Source: Henricia sp. BOLD:AAB3569 (lineage: Eukaryota; Echinodermata; Asteroidea; Spinulosida; Echinasteridae). From it: a stretch of DNA of 64,000 nucleotides. Under the pieces are notes generated by a model. That model had not been told where the DNA came from. It saw only the letters and a program-made list of their open reading frames with translations, and made no database searches. Shown here one piece after another: positions 12,101 to 21,600 of this stretch; position 1 is the first letter of the stretch, and the number at the start of each line of letters is the position of its first letter. Made by a program: the position numbers and the translations under genes. The stretch covers positions 124,001 through 188,000 of the forward strand of contig JBBELK010001000.1 in NCBI GenBank assembly GCA_037783545.1. Reading direction: 5' to 3'.

Positions 12101-14808
12101 TTTTTCGTATACATTGAACAAAGCTGTTAAGGAAATTACCTTCTGGAATCAACACATAATGTAATTTTAAGATATACTTCCCACTTGCACTTTTGTCGCA
12201 AATGTTGCTTTTCTGTAGAAAAATCACGTTTTCTTCTTCAAAAATTGCCTTCAGTTAGTGCACAAGATAACCATTCACGCGCGCGCAGCGCCCTCTGTTG
12301 TCACGCTTACGCACAGACCGCTCGCCACGTCATTTTGTGCATTACTTTATGCAGTAATTTTATCATTTATTCATCTCAGAAATGCAACATTTGCGACGGA
12401 AGTGTCAGTGGGAAGTATATCTTAGAATTGAATAAGCTATCGCTTCCAATATATAAATTCACCCAAATCCGTGTTCAATGTATATGAAAAAACATCCTTT
12501 TTTTTGCCACACTATATGTTACCTTTCGGGGGTTTAAGTTGTAATTCTACAAATTTGAAAAAATGAAATCTTCATGACATGTTCCCATAAAACCAGAGTA
12601 AATTATGTCACGGTTGACAGTGAATGTACTCGTGAGTGTAAGCGAGTCTTTCCACGGTAAAGGCCTTGGGAGCATTTTGGCAACACAGACCATATTTTTG
12701 AGAAAATATCTTTGTCTGGTCTCAAAATAAAAGAAATAAGTTTCAGTTGTTCTGAAGAGATAACTTAGTCCCCAAAAGAGTTAAAAATAGTGTGACAACA
12801 TGCTTTTCTAAAAACCCTACCGGTATGTACAGATTTCTAATATAACGCGCGGAACCGGGACGGACACTTGTGATTTCATTTTAGGCCGTCCCGGTTACGA
12901 GCGTATATCGGAAGTTTGTACACAGGGTTTTTAGATAGGCATGTTGTCATGCTATTTGTAACCCTTTTGGGGCCCAAGTTATCTCTTCAAACAACTTAAA
13001 CTTATTTATTTTTTTGGAGACCAGACAAAGGTATTTTCATTGAAAATATGGTCTGTGTTGCCAAAATGCCCTTTTTACCGTGGAAAAACTCGCATACATG
13101 TATGAGATCAAAGTGAATGTCTTTGCTTAGTCCTTGGACCAATTTCATGGCACTGCTAAAGTGTTAGTTGAAAATACTTATTATAACAGAAAACATGTGC
13201 TGACGTTAACGCTATTTCACAGCCACAGCATGCTTTTAAAAGCAGGGGAGTGCTTAGAAATAGCCATTGTTGTGTCACTGTCTTGAGCAAATTTTGCCTC
13301 TGAAGCTAACGAATGTTTTGCAGTGCTTATAAATGGTTACGGTCACCATGAAATAGCTGAAGCCTCCGTTAGCACAAAACTCAGCTGCTAAGCAGCGCCA
13401 TGAAACTGGCCCAAGTGGCCCATGGGGTGGAGTGCAATATAACCGACTTAAGTCTGAGACACATCATACATGTATGTCCTAACTGAATTTATGACGTCTT
13501 GGCTACGACACATTGAAAAATGTCTTGCAATATCCAAAAGTTATGACGTCTTAGCTAAGACATAAATGTTTGTACATGTCTTCACTGTTGTGAATGGCGT
13601 TTCAACCACAGCTGGTGTGTTTGCATACCGTCGGCTCGCACATGCACATTTACTTGCCGGTCGTTGCTGCCATACCGTACGTGTGGTAGTGGCATGAAAA
13701 GCGTTGAGAAAACTTTCGTAATTAACATAGGCTCAGCTTGAATCGTATAATTTCCTTTCAGCAGAAACTGAGTTCAAGAAAAAAAAAAGAACTTTTGATC
13801 CGAGTCACAATGCTCCTTTTGTCGAAAATAACTTAGGACACATTATTAGGTGTCTTAAATGTTATGTGTCCTAGGACACAAGTTAGGACACATAACTTTT
13901 TATTGCAAGGCAAAACAATCTATGATATCTCACTTAGTGATGTATGTCAGAGTTAGGACGTCTTAAGAGTTAGGACGTCCTAACTTTCCTTATTGCAATC
14001 CACCCCCAGTCTGTACCATTGTGTGATGGATGTGCAATACACAGTCATATGTGACTCACTCTGTGAAAAAGAGTCACAGTTTGCATAGCCTAGGCAGAAT
14101 TTTTGCAACCGTAACTAGAAATTGATTGGAGATCCAGGCTCAATAAAGGCTCAATGCTTGTTTGGTAATTACCCTCCAAAAGAAATTCTGAATTATTATC
14201 TTTAAGCTTACTTGTTATCTAGATGGTAATGGTAGTAATCATCCTGTGAAATTATTTTGTCTGAATTGCCCCCATTCATGAGAAAAATGACAAAATTATT
14301 TGGAGCCATTCATTCATGCACAAAAACCGTACTTAGGTTTTCTGAAGTATTACTGCATCTATGTGGCTGAAATTTCTACAAGGTAGTTTTCTCTACCTAT
14401 CTATGCTTTCACCTACCAGTGGAAATAATGCCGTTTTTAACAGTTTACCAAACAAGTATACTACCTTAAAAATACAAACACACAATGGAAATTCCTGGTG
14501 GTACTCAAATACTGCCTCAAATTTCCGGATACCGCACAGAATTTCAATTGTATTTTCGTACTTTAATGAGCCTAGATCTGCCGCTGATTTCTAGTTAAGG
14601 TCGGAAAAACTCAGCATAGACAGTGCAAGAAACCAATCATTTTCGCAGAGCGTGTCATATTTGTGTTTGTTCATGATCATGTCTGCTTATAATGGCCTGT
14701 GCTGAATCTTGCGCATGTAGTACCTTTGTTGTCTCCTGGAGTGAAGCATTCTATAGCTGTAAATATATCCTCCTCTCTTGTCTTGACAACCGCTGGCTTT
14801 TCTTCCAT
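3092..14808 (-). CDS. TBC1D5: TBC1 domain family member 5 (Rab GAP), N-terminal part, gene continues past left edge
   Basis: TBC1D5 is a Rab GTPase-activating protein that acts with retromer and autophagy factors on endosomes (known for the family). Six exons on the minus strand join in frame: 14808-14724, 9280-9097, 8074-7966, 6625-6455, 4886-4716 and 3180-3092, about 269 codons. Splice phases are 1, 2, 0, 0, 0 and 2, and each acceptor completes the preceding donor's codon. Diagnostic stretches are SNSYRDEWLRLF, RSSRFRSVCWR, NNPLSQDEE, the arginine-finger motif ISQDVKRTFPE and the glutamine-finger motif CYKQGMHE. The TBC domain therefore looks catalytically intact as far as it is visible. 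The rest of the TBC domain and the long C-terminal region must lie left of position 1. The introns hold many short transposons and G-rich tracts. Identification rests on remembered family sequence, but the match is long and collinear. Confidence 0.93.
3825..4037 (+). repeat. G-rich low-complexity tract (GGGGGATGG type)
   Basis: About 210 bp of plus-strand G runs of 3-10 separated by AT, TT or AAT. The period drifts from a GGTTGGGGGGAT type to a GGGAATGGGGGAATGG type. It lies in the TBC1D5 intron between exons 5 and 6, so the pre-mRNA carries the C-rich complement. It has many potential quadruplex or i-motif registers. Confidence 0.95.
4385..4482 (+). repeat. second G-rich tract
   Basis: Another GGGGGATGGG-type block with an uninterrupted G run of about 17. 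It lies about 350 bp from the first tract in the same intron. The spacer has short repeated phrases (CTATGTGGA), so the two blocks may be one array split by other sequence. Confidence 0.9.
4716..4886 (-). CDS. TBC1D5: TBC1D5 exon 5 (arginine finger)
   Basis: Exactly 57 codons in phase 0. It opens SPWNKFFQDEE, carries the IxxDxxRT arginine finger as ISQDVKRT and ends EELCYKQ, the first part of the YxQ glutamine finger. Donor is GTCAGT. Confidence 0.96.
5384..5483 (+). repeat. 17-bp tandem repeat, about 6 copies, with CRE-like core
   Basis: The unit ATGTTTTACGTCACGGA is repeated almost perfectly; the last unit lacks one A. Each unit carries TACGTCA, close to the CREB/ATF half-palindrome. It lies in the TBC1D5 intron between exons 4 and 5. 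Any regulatory role is inference. Confidence 0.92.
5906..6265 (-). repeat. tRNA-derived SINE-like unit flanked by a direct repeat
   Basis: A tRNA-like block on the minus strand (about 6096-6027) has a D-arm-like GTCGAGTGGTTAAGAC, an anticodon-arm hairpin with a TGT triplet and a box-B-like GGGTTTGAGTCCC. About 115 bp to each side repeats the other in direct orientation (5906-6022 and about 6150-6265, both containing TGTTAATTAGGGTTTGTTTT). The acceptor stem does not pair, so this is a tRNA-derived repeat and not a functional tRNA. Confidence 0.65.
6455..6625 (-). CDS. TBC1D5: TBC1D5 exon 4
   Basis: Exactly 57 codons in phase 0, from VYLEVLPEIQDQW to NNPLSQDEE. The NNPLSQDE block is a TBC1D5 hallmark. 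Acceptor TTTGATCCAG, donor GTGAGG. A C-rich stretch lies just downstream in the intron (plus-strand 6280-6440). Confidence 0.95.
6690..7052 (+). mobile_element. dispersed repeat family 2, copy 1
   Basis: It shares a long stretch with 54585-55078, including TTTTATGCTAATGAAAAT, the phrase GATGTCACA and GTAAGCCATGAAAAAACT. It has no coding content. It ends near TTTCAGGGGCCTTTAA, the kind of terminus seen on several other short elements here. Confidence 0.7.
7085..7942. mobile_element. terminal-inverted-repeat element family 3, copy 1, with a nested insertion
   Basis: Tips are GTCCACATTGGACTAATTTT on the left and AAAATTAGTCCAATGCGGAC on the right, an inverted pair. The copy at 46034-46891 has the same tips and interior (AATAAATCCACGTG-like, TTACCACGATGGAA). 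Here the interior is interrupted at about 7380-7755 by a diverged inverted-repeat element of family 4. No transposase was seen. Confidence 0.78.
7380..7755. mobile_element. foldback family 4, diverged copy nested in family 3
   Basis: Long imperfect inverted repeat with arms containing TTCTCTCAAAACAAAAGAAA and TTCTTCTGTTTTGAGAGAAG, and central arms CATATGACACATAC / TTGTTACATATGG. It resembles the larger elements at 12640-13093 and 36545-36987 in arrangement (arms with AAAACCCTGTGTACAAATTT-like sequence). Confidence 0.65.
7966..8074 (-). CDS. TBC1D5: TBC1D5 exon 3 (start of TBC domain)
   Basis: It encodes DEWLRLFERPDYISV followed by GLNGGLRSSRFRSVCWR, the highly conserved entry to the TBC domain. 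Acceptor TTTTTTCCAG, donor GTAAGA. The right end of a short inverted-repeat transposon lies only about 25 bp beyond the donor. Confidence 0.95.
8846..8992. mobile_element. short palindromic MITE
   Basis: About 147 bp. The left arm has GGGGGCAGATTGTACCATTT and AGACTTATTTCAAGTCTGA. The right arm returns TCAGACTTGAAATAAGTCT and AAAATGGCACAATCCGCCCC. Nearly a perfect foldback with a short loop. TBC1D5 intron. Confidence 0.85.
9097..9280 (-). CDS. TBC1D5: TBC1D5 exon 2
   Basis: It follows a pyrimidine-rich tract ending in TACTAG and ends AACTCATACAG before a GTTAGA donor. It encodes an acidic, Ser/Thr-rich linker ending STSNSYR. The family has a similar NSYR-[KD]EW junction immediately before the TBC region. 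The middle is rich in Asp and Glu (DEDLDGDEARND). Confidence 0.85.
9369..9731. mobile_element. AAAGGAG-family MITE, copy 1
   Basis: Starts TTAAAGGAGATGTTCAGATC and ends AACACGCTCCTTTTAGG, short inverted tips. The interior phrase GTTGAGATTTTGATACCATA recurs in copies at 11650, 16259 and, more diverged, 25056. Confidence 0.8.
11007..11421. mobile_element. element related to family 3
   Basis: Left tip AAGTCCACATTGGACTTG, right tip AGTCAAATGCAGACAGG, with the internal repeat GTGTCCACATTGGACTTATC. The interior is rich in TTACCGAGA / TCTCGGTAA motifs in both orientations. A fragment of the same type lies at about 39470-39595. Confidence 0.6.
11650..11957. mobile_element. AAAGGAG-family MITE, copy 2
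   Basis: Starts GTAAAGGAGCGTTTCCAGAT and ends GAAGCTCCTTTAAG. Same internal order as copies 1 and 3, with a deletion near the right end. Confidence 0.8.
12640..13093. mobile_element. foldback family 4, copy with intact arms
   Basis: Outer arms GAGTCTTTCCACGGTAAA and TTTACCGTGGAAAAACTC, then GGCAACACAGACCATATTTT against its complement near 13045. The centre pairs ACCGGGACGG with CCGTCCCGGT. Relatives lie at 36545-36987 and 47130-47653, with more diverged copies at 7380-7755 and 29710-29985. Confidence 0.85.
13425..14010. mobile_element. TIR element with GGGGTGGA tips
   Basis: Left tip GGGGTGGAGTGCAATATAA, right tip TTATTGCAATCCACCCCC. The interior repeats GTCCTAACT / AGTTAGGAC in both orientations, so most of the element can fold. 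No coding content. Confidence 0.75.
14724..14808 (-). CDS. TBC1D5: TBC1D5 exon 1 (coding start)
   Basis: It begins with ATG at 14808, encodes 28 codons starting MEEKPAVVKTREEDIF, and ends with one base of a split codon before a GTACTA donor. An in-frame TGA lies three codons upstream, so this is the first possible Met in the frame. The leftover G joins AG of the next exon to give Glu, which supports the join. The sequence itself is not conserved enough for recognition; the call rests on phase and position. A non-coding 5' exon further upstream is possible. Confidence 0.65.
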
Positions 14809-15213
14809 GCTAAATCATGAACAGTTCATATTAACAGCAAACTCTCAAAAACACAGATATTAGTGAAAACATTTCAGTTGTCTCTCTGATGACCTAGCAT
14901 TGAACATATGAAAAAAACTTGAATGCAGATTCTAGCCACCCCTTTGACAAACGCAAATGAAGCGCAAGTATTCCCTTTTTTTAGCCACACCACCAGACTG
15001 AAACCAGCCTACCATGAGAAATTTGTTTACGACGTTTATGTACTTTAGCAACACTTTTCCATAGATAAATACTGTAGTTGATGCGATGAACAGCGCCCTC
15101 ATGCAGTTTTGCACGCGCTTAATATCGAAACCCGGTCACAATTTCTTTCATTTATGGTCTGATGAACAGCGCCCTCTATGACTATGGTCGGTGTTGTGAA
15201 TCTGCCCAATGAC

Positions 15214-15353
15214 TTAAAGGCACAGGCTCGTCAGCAATGCGCGCCCGCCAAATTCGTGCTCGAAACACGCAGCTCCATGCCTTTGCTATGGAGCTGCGTA
15301 TTGCGTTGCACACATTTGGCGGGCGCGCATTGCTGACGAGCCTGTGCCTTTAA
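15214..15353. mobile_element. palindromic MITE family 5, copy 1
   Basis: Arms TTAAAGGCACAGGCTCGTCA and TGACGAGCCTGTGCCTTTAA are exact reverse complements. The arms run on through GCAATGCGCGCCCGCCAAAT and CAGCTCCAT to a short loop near TGCCTTTGC. About 140 bp. Other copies at 18012-18090 (shortened) and 30426-30562. Confidence 0.9.
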
Positions 15354-16258
15354 TAAGTGATTTTAAAGAGTGAAGAACATTCAATTTTCTTGAAAATACT
15401 GCCCTGTTCCATACTAGTACACACGGCGCCTCATCAGTGGCGACCAGTGAACGGAATTCATACGGAAATTTATAAAACCTGGAGGTCGGAGGTGGTCGGA
15501 GGTACCCAAAGGTACCCGGAGGTAGATTGTTTTTGCTAACGTGTAGTTGGTGCGTTGACGGTGGCCCGGAGCTACGCAGTATTAAAATAACAAGCCGGAG
15601 GTAGGTTGTAGCATGGAGGAAGTTGTAGCATGTACTACACGGTCACAACAAATTCTACCTCCGGGTTACCTCCGACCTCCGGGTTTCAACGACACCCAAT
15701 TCATACCAACTTGTCTTTTTTCCTTCCTCCATGGTCAAACACACCTGTCAACACTTACACTGGCCACCGCTAGAGACGAGTTGTCCCGACGACGACGTAC
15801 GACGTAGTTGTCTCGTATCGACCGTTTCAACACACAAACTCCTGTCCTGGGAAGAAACGACCACCTTCCTCCGTCAAGTTAACAACGCAATAAATGCAAA
15901 TTTAACATTTTCCCCATAAAAAAAAATACAAACTGTCCGCAGTCGTCACACGACTCGATCGACTGCCCGACCCACTTTTTCGTGTGACTTATTAAACTGG
16001 CATCCTGTCCTTCGTCATACACTGTATCTGTATTACACCGCACTAGCACTGCAGACGGCCGGATGCGTAAATTTGACGCGCAAAAAGCGATATGGACAGA
16101 ATTTGGAATAAAACGACGCACTGAAAATCACAGAATCACAAAAATGCTTTCCGTTCGAGTTGATTCTGTAACTTTTCAGTGCGTCCTTTGACTCCATATT
16201 TTCCTCCATGCCTTTTTTTCTCAAGGCGCGCAACGCGCATCAAAATTACCTGCGAAAC

Positions 16259-16626
16259 TTAAAGGAGCGCGACCACATTTTGAGCCCCCATTTTCCCCAT
16301 GGGTGTTGAGATTTTGATACCATATCATGTGTCATATTTTTTTCATTACCATTCTGAAATTTCGCGTCCTCAATCCAGATATTTCTAGGGATATCGTCAA
16401 AAATCCACCAATGTTTTGTAAACTAGTTACATGCAGCATAGCATGGCATGCAGCAATGCCGAGATTACGGTAACCTTTTTTTGCCGGCTTCTACATCCAA
16501 CTAACTGGGAAGTGAAAATTTCCTGTTTTCTTCCCATGGATAGTATTCTTTGGGAGGTACTATTTTATATGATCGTTAGGTTAGAACGAAATCCATTTTT
16601 AAAAAATCTGGTCACGCTCCTTTAAA
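16259..16626. mobile_element. AAAGGAG-family MITE, copy 3
   Basis: Starts TTAAAGGAGCGCGACCACAT and ends GGTCACGCTCCTTTAAAG. Contains GTTGAGATTTTGATACCATA and the TTAGGTTAGAACGAAATCC phrase also seen in copy 1. Confidence 0.82.
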
Positions 16627-16759
16627 GGCTAGTATCTTTGTTTTATCATTTGAGAGGAGTGCAGTGTTTTATGGTGAACAAGTAAAATGTTTTTGCTAGG
16701 TGAATGCTAAAACAAAATTTGTGTACTTCGCTCTTTTATTAAAATCACCTTTATAGTTA

Positions 16760-17365
16760 TATACGTCTGCTACTAGTGACATGAAAATGAATGCTCACAT
16801 CACTAAACTCTGCCGGTCTTTGAATTTTCAGATCCGAAACCTCAGCAGAATCCGAAGGTTCCTTAATTTCGATGCCTGCCACAATGCAGTTCGTTCATTA
16901 ATTCTGTCCAGATTGGACTACTGCAATTCTCTGTGAATGGTCTGTCACAGAAGAACATATTTCGTCTGCAAAAAAATACAAAATAGGTGTGCCAGACTCA
17001 TTTTTAGGAAACCCCAAAGTGCACATGTAACACCACTCCTGCGTGAGCTTCATTGGCTCCCAGTTGCTAAACGTATTCAATTTCGCACTCTTGTCTAGGA
17101 ATTAGGAAGTCTTCATCATATTCACTACGATCTTAAACTAGCACATGTCTTGATATTCCCAGATCACGCACTCAAGCTGGCGATAGGGCTTTTTCCGTCT
17201 CTGCTCCTCGCCTTTGGAACAACTTGCCAGCTACAGTCAAGAATTCAACTAACATCACTTCTTTCAGAAAGGCTCTTAAGACCCACCTCTTTCTCTAGGA
17301 TTTGAGCGATTCGATATCCCTCATTTCTTTTTATCTCCCTGCGCTTTGTATCCTTCGGTTAAAAG
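16760..17365 (+). pseudogene. degenerate non-LTR retrotransposon, reverse transcriptase C-terminal fragment
   Basis: Translating across at least one frameshift gives the typical C-terminal end of an RT from the CR1/L2/jockey-like LINEs. It shows SDMKMNAHITKLCRS, then NAVRSLILSRLDYCNSL, then a frameshift near 16934. After that come FRLQK, a TPLLRELHWLPVAKRI-type block and finally GDRAFSVSAPRLWNNLP followed by a short tail and stop near 17298. Several stops and shifts make it inactive. The 3' end runs into a short ATT-rich stretch (TATATTATTACTAATGAG). The family call is from these motifs only, and the exact clade is uncertain. Confidence 0.85.
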
Positions 17366-18011
17366 CGATTATAAATGCCATATATTATTACTAATGAGTA
17401 ATGAATGGATGTTTTTTTTTTTCAACTATACATGTAACTTGTTCAAGTTGGGTCATTACGATGGCTCCGTTTTAAAACCTGTTTTCACGCACAAAAAAAG
17501 TTGTGATTGGGGTTGAAATATCGCACCTAGAATTATTTGGCAAATTGGCTCAATTGGGCAAATTATATCCAAACATGTTACTTGTAACACAAAAATAAAA
17601 ATATCCGACAAGAAAAAGCCGAATATGCCCGACAAAATTCAAATGTCTGAAAAAGCCAGAGTATGACCGAAAATACCCGGGAATATCCGACACAATAAAA
17701 TTCAACAAAATGAGTGTAACAATTTACGCGTATTACAGAAAGAAAGGGGCAAAAGGACGCAATTTTTTGGGCACAAATAAAAATCCGCCGTTTTCTGACA
17801 TTTGATAAATTACCCCGTCCTATTTGGGCCCAATATGTACAATGCAGTGGAAGATTGAGCTTATAAGTTATACATGTACGGATGTCAGTCAAGTCGAGTT
17901 GGTAAACGGTCGACTTGACCTGACTCCACATGTACACCTGTTGCAACAGGCCTAAATATATATATTTTAATACAAAAGGTTGAACCATTGAGAAAGCTAA
18001 GGTTAGTTCGC

Positions 18012-18090
18012 TTAAAGGCACAGGCTCGTCAGCAATGCGCGCGCGCCAAATTCGTGCCACGAAATACGCAGCTCCGAGCCTGTGCCTTAA
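18012..18090. mobile_element. palindromic MITE family 5, internally deleted copy
   Basis: Left arm TTAAAGGCACAGGCTCGTCA is intact; the right arm is reduced to GAGCCTGTGCCTTAA. About 80 bp against 140 in the full copies. Confidence 0.8.
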
Positions 18091-18348
18091 GAATTTTGGA
18101 TTAAAATAATTTCGGTACAAGTCGTGCGTAACGAGCTCCGCCAATATTAAGGACCGCATTAATGATATTTAGCATCTTCGGGCACATTTTGGGGTTTTGT
18201 GGGCAAAAATTGTTGAAATTCAATCTTTAGTAAAGAATTTAATTCAACGAGAATGTTTGTTTGGTACATAACGTCGATACTCATGTCGGTCTGTGACGTT
18301 GGCGGCGCTCCTCGTGATCATGTGCCAGCCACTATATATAGGCCTTTT

Positions 18349-18445
18349 TCAAAATCTCGACTTGGGCTCAGGCTTAGGCTCCGGCTCCATGTAAACCCTA
18401 TGGAGACGGAGACGGAGACGAAGCCGAGATTTGGAAAAGCCACAT
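18349..18445. mobile_element. foldback MITE family 6, copy upstream of SELENOW-A
   Basis: Arms TTCAAAATCTCGACTTGG and GAAGCCGAGATTTGGAAAA with a CTCCGGCTCCATGTAAACC / GGAGACGGAGACG centre. It lies about 170-270 bp before the SELENOW-A start codon, so it is in the presumed promoter or 5' UTR. A relative is in intron 3 of SELENOW-B (28155-28250). Confidence 0.72.
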
Positions 18446-18618
18446 GCTTCGCAAAAGTGCGTCATTCAATCATTGATTGATTGAGTGCATGCAGGCGATG
18501 CAGCTAGCTAGCTAGCTACAGTGAGTTTGCATTTTTACAAAAAGGATCGCGGCGTTGAGGTTGTGTAAGAACAAGAAAAACTCTAAGAAAACAGAACTAC
18601 CCCGCCAACAGTGCAACG

Positions 18619-18650
18619 ATGGCAGCGAAAAAAATAGAAATTGAATATTG
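18619..18650 (+). CDS. SELENOW-A exon 1
   Basis: MAAKKIEIEY plus TG of the Cys11 codon, then donor GTGAGT. The 5' flank has no other ATG close upstream. Confidence 0.93.
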
Positions 18651-21600
18651 GTGAGTGCAAGAATTTAAAGGCTAGCGCTGTCTAGCTGAGCCATTCCTTC
18701 CTCCATGCTGAGCCTGAGCCTGAGGCTGAGGTTTCCTAACTTTATCATGTGGATTTATAGGGCTGAGGGAACTTGTCAACATGAACACGATATCTCAAAA
18801 CATTGAAATCAAAATGTGTCATTTTATCCCCGTGCCACACTAATTCCCCCTGGGACCATGGACGAAGTTCTTCCTCCATGCTGGGACTCGCCCAAACCTT
18901 GTCAGGCATAAACCACTATGATTGTAGGTCGAGTCGCCCCCTGACCGAGTCGCCCCCTGACCGAGTCGCCCCCCTGACCGAGTCGCCCCCCTGACCGAGT
19001 CGCCCCCTGACCGAGTCGCCCCCTGACCGAGTCGCCCCCTGACCGAGTCGCCCCCTGACCGAGTCGCCCCCTGACCGAGTCGCCCCCTGACCGAGTCGCC
19101 CCCTGACCGAGTCGCCCCCTGACCGAGTCGCCCCCTGACCGAGTCGCCCCCTGACCGAGTCGCCCCCTGACCGAGTCGCCCCCTGACCGAATAATGGTTC
19201 CAAGGTTGGAATCGGAAAATGTTTATACAATTATAAGGAAATACGGCAGCCAAGAACCTACATTGTATTCAGCCGTGTGTGTACTATTTTCCATTAACAT
19301 ATCGCCCCAAAATACATCTCCAAAATCGGCAGTTGGCGGGCACCGTCAACTACCTAGTCTTGATACAAGACACCAATACGGGCACGGCCATAAGCATAAC
19401 AAAGCACTCTCATGCTCTGCTTAGCACCGCTGTTTAATGTCATCGATGGCGCCCTGTTTACAGTCTGCTCTTAAAGGACAAGATAAATAACGCTTGAATT
19501 TTAGACTAACCAAGAAAAAATAACAATATAATGCTTCGTGCCAAAGAGGGCGATTTGCATCACATCACAATTTTTGAAGTTGCCGTCTATTCATTTTCAT
19601 TGACGATTCCGCACGTAAATTGGACGCATTTTAACAAGCATACAACAGCAACCGCTTGATGAATTTTTGCAACAAAAGTATTTTTGAAATCTATTGCAGC
19701 TTGTCTGTTGTGTAAAAGTGGTTTTAACTCAAAATAAAAATTATGAATTTGTTTTCTAAGTCGCTAACTTCGCCAAACACTTCATAATTCGCGATTGGCC
19801 ACTTTACATAATTGGGTCAAGGGGGCGAGTCGATCAGGGGGCGACTTGGTAAGGGGCGAGTCGGTCAGGGGGCGACTTGGTAAGGGGCGAGTCGGTCAGG
19901 GGGCGACTTGGTAACGGGCGAGTCGGTCAGGGGGCGACTTGGAAAGGGGGCGACTTGGAAAGGGGCGAGTAGGTAAGGGGCGACTCGGCCAGGGGGCGAC
20001 TTGACCTGATTCCACCACTACACAGGTCCTTGAGGGAATCAATTGATCAGTAGAGGCGCACTGTGGGTTACACCGTTGACACTAGGGTCGTTTAAGTGGC
20101 CTCATTGGATTCCTCATAAAAAAATCTTTGAAGCTGCCATTTAAAAAAAACATCTACCGTTTACTTCTTAGGTTACAATCGGAAAAAGAACGCAGGCATC
20201 ATTAATCGATACTTTTATTCTCACTAGAGTTGTGGAATGAATCAAAACACCTTTGTATTGTGCACGGTTGTCTGCATGTTTAAATCAAAATTTGTCTCTT
20301 GGGTCTGATATTTGCTCAATATGTGCACTCACCCAAGCGTTTAAATATTCAGACGCATGGATCTGAAGTCTAGTTTCGGTGAAATCTTAAGGCAAAATTT
20401 TGACCCTCCGTGTGATAAAAATAAAGCAGTTTACTCCAAAATATCAAATGTGCGCAAGAGCGGAGAGGTCAACATGTTGCGTTCAAGCGTACAGTTCTCT
20501 CTCACCGACCGGGAGTGTCGTGACTGTCGTCCACGTAGAGTGGGAGCGGGGCGAAGTGGGAGCGGGGCGAAGTGACTGTAAACATGGTAAAGCCAAGACA
20601 AGACACATCAACGTCGCAAGAACAAAACGTAAAAGTGGCTGAAAAAGTTGTACGCCCAAGTGTTTTCTCAGCTACGAAAATCTGTAAATTTCCCAATCCC
20701 AAATTTGGGATTTTTCAAGCTCTTAAATAACCTTTTGTCATTTAAACATTTTTCTTGCAGTGGTGGATGAGGTTACTATTCCCACTTCAAGTGTCTGAAG
20801 GACATTATTCGTTCTAAAGTCCCTGGAGTGGAAGTGGAAGGCAAGGTTGGCCGCAAAAGTGAGTTATCGTTCCTCATATCTCCTGTTTTTAACCCCTTGC
20901 TTTGGTAATCTTTGCAGTGCTGTAACAAAGATAGAAAGTTCAGGTTTGGTGCGGTAAAAGCTTGAACATTTTTTCCCAAACATTGGTTCGGTTCGAGTTT
21001 GGCAACTGATACTGGAGGTTTCTCAATTATAAAAATGTTTCCCAAATACTACTTATCATGGCAAGATTTCAACCAAGGCTTGGAAATGAGAATATTTCAG
21101 ATTTAACCATGTATTTAATTTTTGTTTTGTTTGTCTTTAAGCTTCGTTTGAAGTCACCATCAATGGCAACCTGCTGTTCTCCAAGTTGAAGGCTGGAGGA
21201 TTTCCTGTTGATAAGGAGGTAAACAGAATGGGCCTTGATTACTTAGCGTTTTTAAGTCTAACCCCTTCACAATGAAATCTTGATAAGTCAAAATCCTGAC
21301 GGCTAGTCATCAATAGAGCTTGGTCTTTGTTGCAATTGAATTAAGACATTGTGGCTTGAATTATAACAAAGGGGTTCGTTTGACAAACATCCCAAGATGT
21401 ATCTTAAGGGTTCTTAACTGCCATTGTAGGACTTTAAGAGAAGACAACTCCTGTGTCTAAGACCCCGTTTGACGAAGATTTAGTTAATCATCGTTATTTA
21501 ATGAAGTGTTCTTACACATCTTACTTAATAAAGATCGAATGAAGATCAAATGAAGAGCCGTACTTTTCACATCAGACAATCTCTAACGAAGATCAAATGA

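Larger units (their letters stand above)
9281..14723. other. TBC1D5 intron 1; repeats only
   Basis: No coding exon was recognised in this 5.4-kb intron on either strand. It holds two copies of the AAAGGAG family (9369-9731 and 11650-11957), a relative of family 3 (11007-11421), a large foldback (12640-13093) and an inverted element starting near 13135 with tips like GGCCAATTTCATGGC. A further inverted-repeat element lies at 13425-14010, and a fragment of the 28357-28742 family near 14310-14390. Confidence 0.7.
14809..18618. other. divergent intergenic region between TBC1D5 and SELENOW-A
   Basis: Presumed to hold both promoters, because the two genes point away from each other. No clear TATA or CpG-rich core can be assigned by eye. 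It contains a palindromic MITE (15214-15353), a GAGGT-rich foldback near 15470-15690, an AAAGGAG copy (16259-16626), a dead reverse-transcriptase fragment (16760-17365), a short palindrome (18012-18090) and a foldback at 18349-18445. A 193-codon minus-strand open frame at 17578-18159 runs through repeat DNA and looks non-coding. Confidence 0.6.

Noticed and set aside
17578-18159. 193-codon minus-strand open frame
   Set aside because: It runs through a palindromic MITE and spacer, has no recognisable motif, and its composition (many Tyr, Phe, Cys) is typical of a chance frame in AT-rich DNA.
18840-19253. Gly/Arg/Ser-rich repeat protein on the minus strand
   Set aside because: All frames of the 16-bp satellite are open for long stretches. 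It lies in an intron and is a periodicity artefact.
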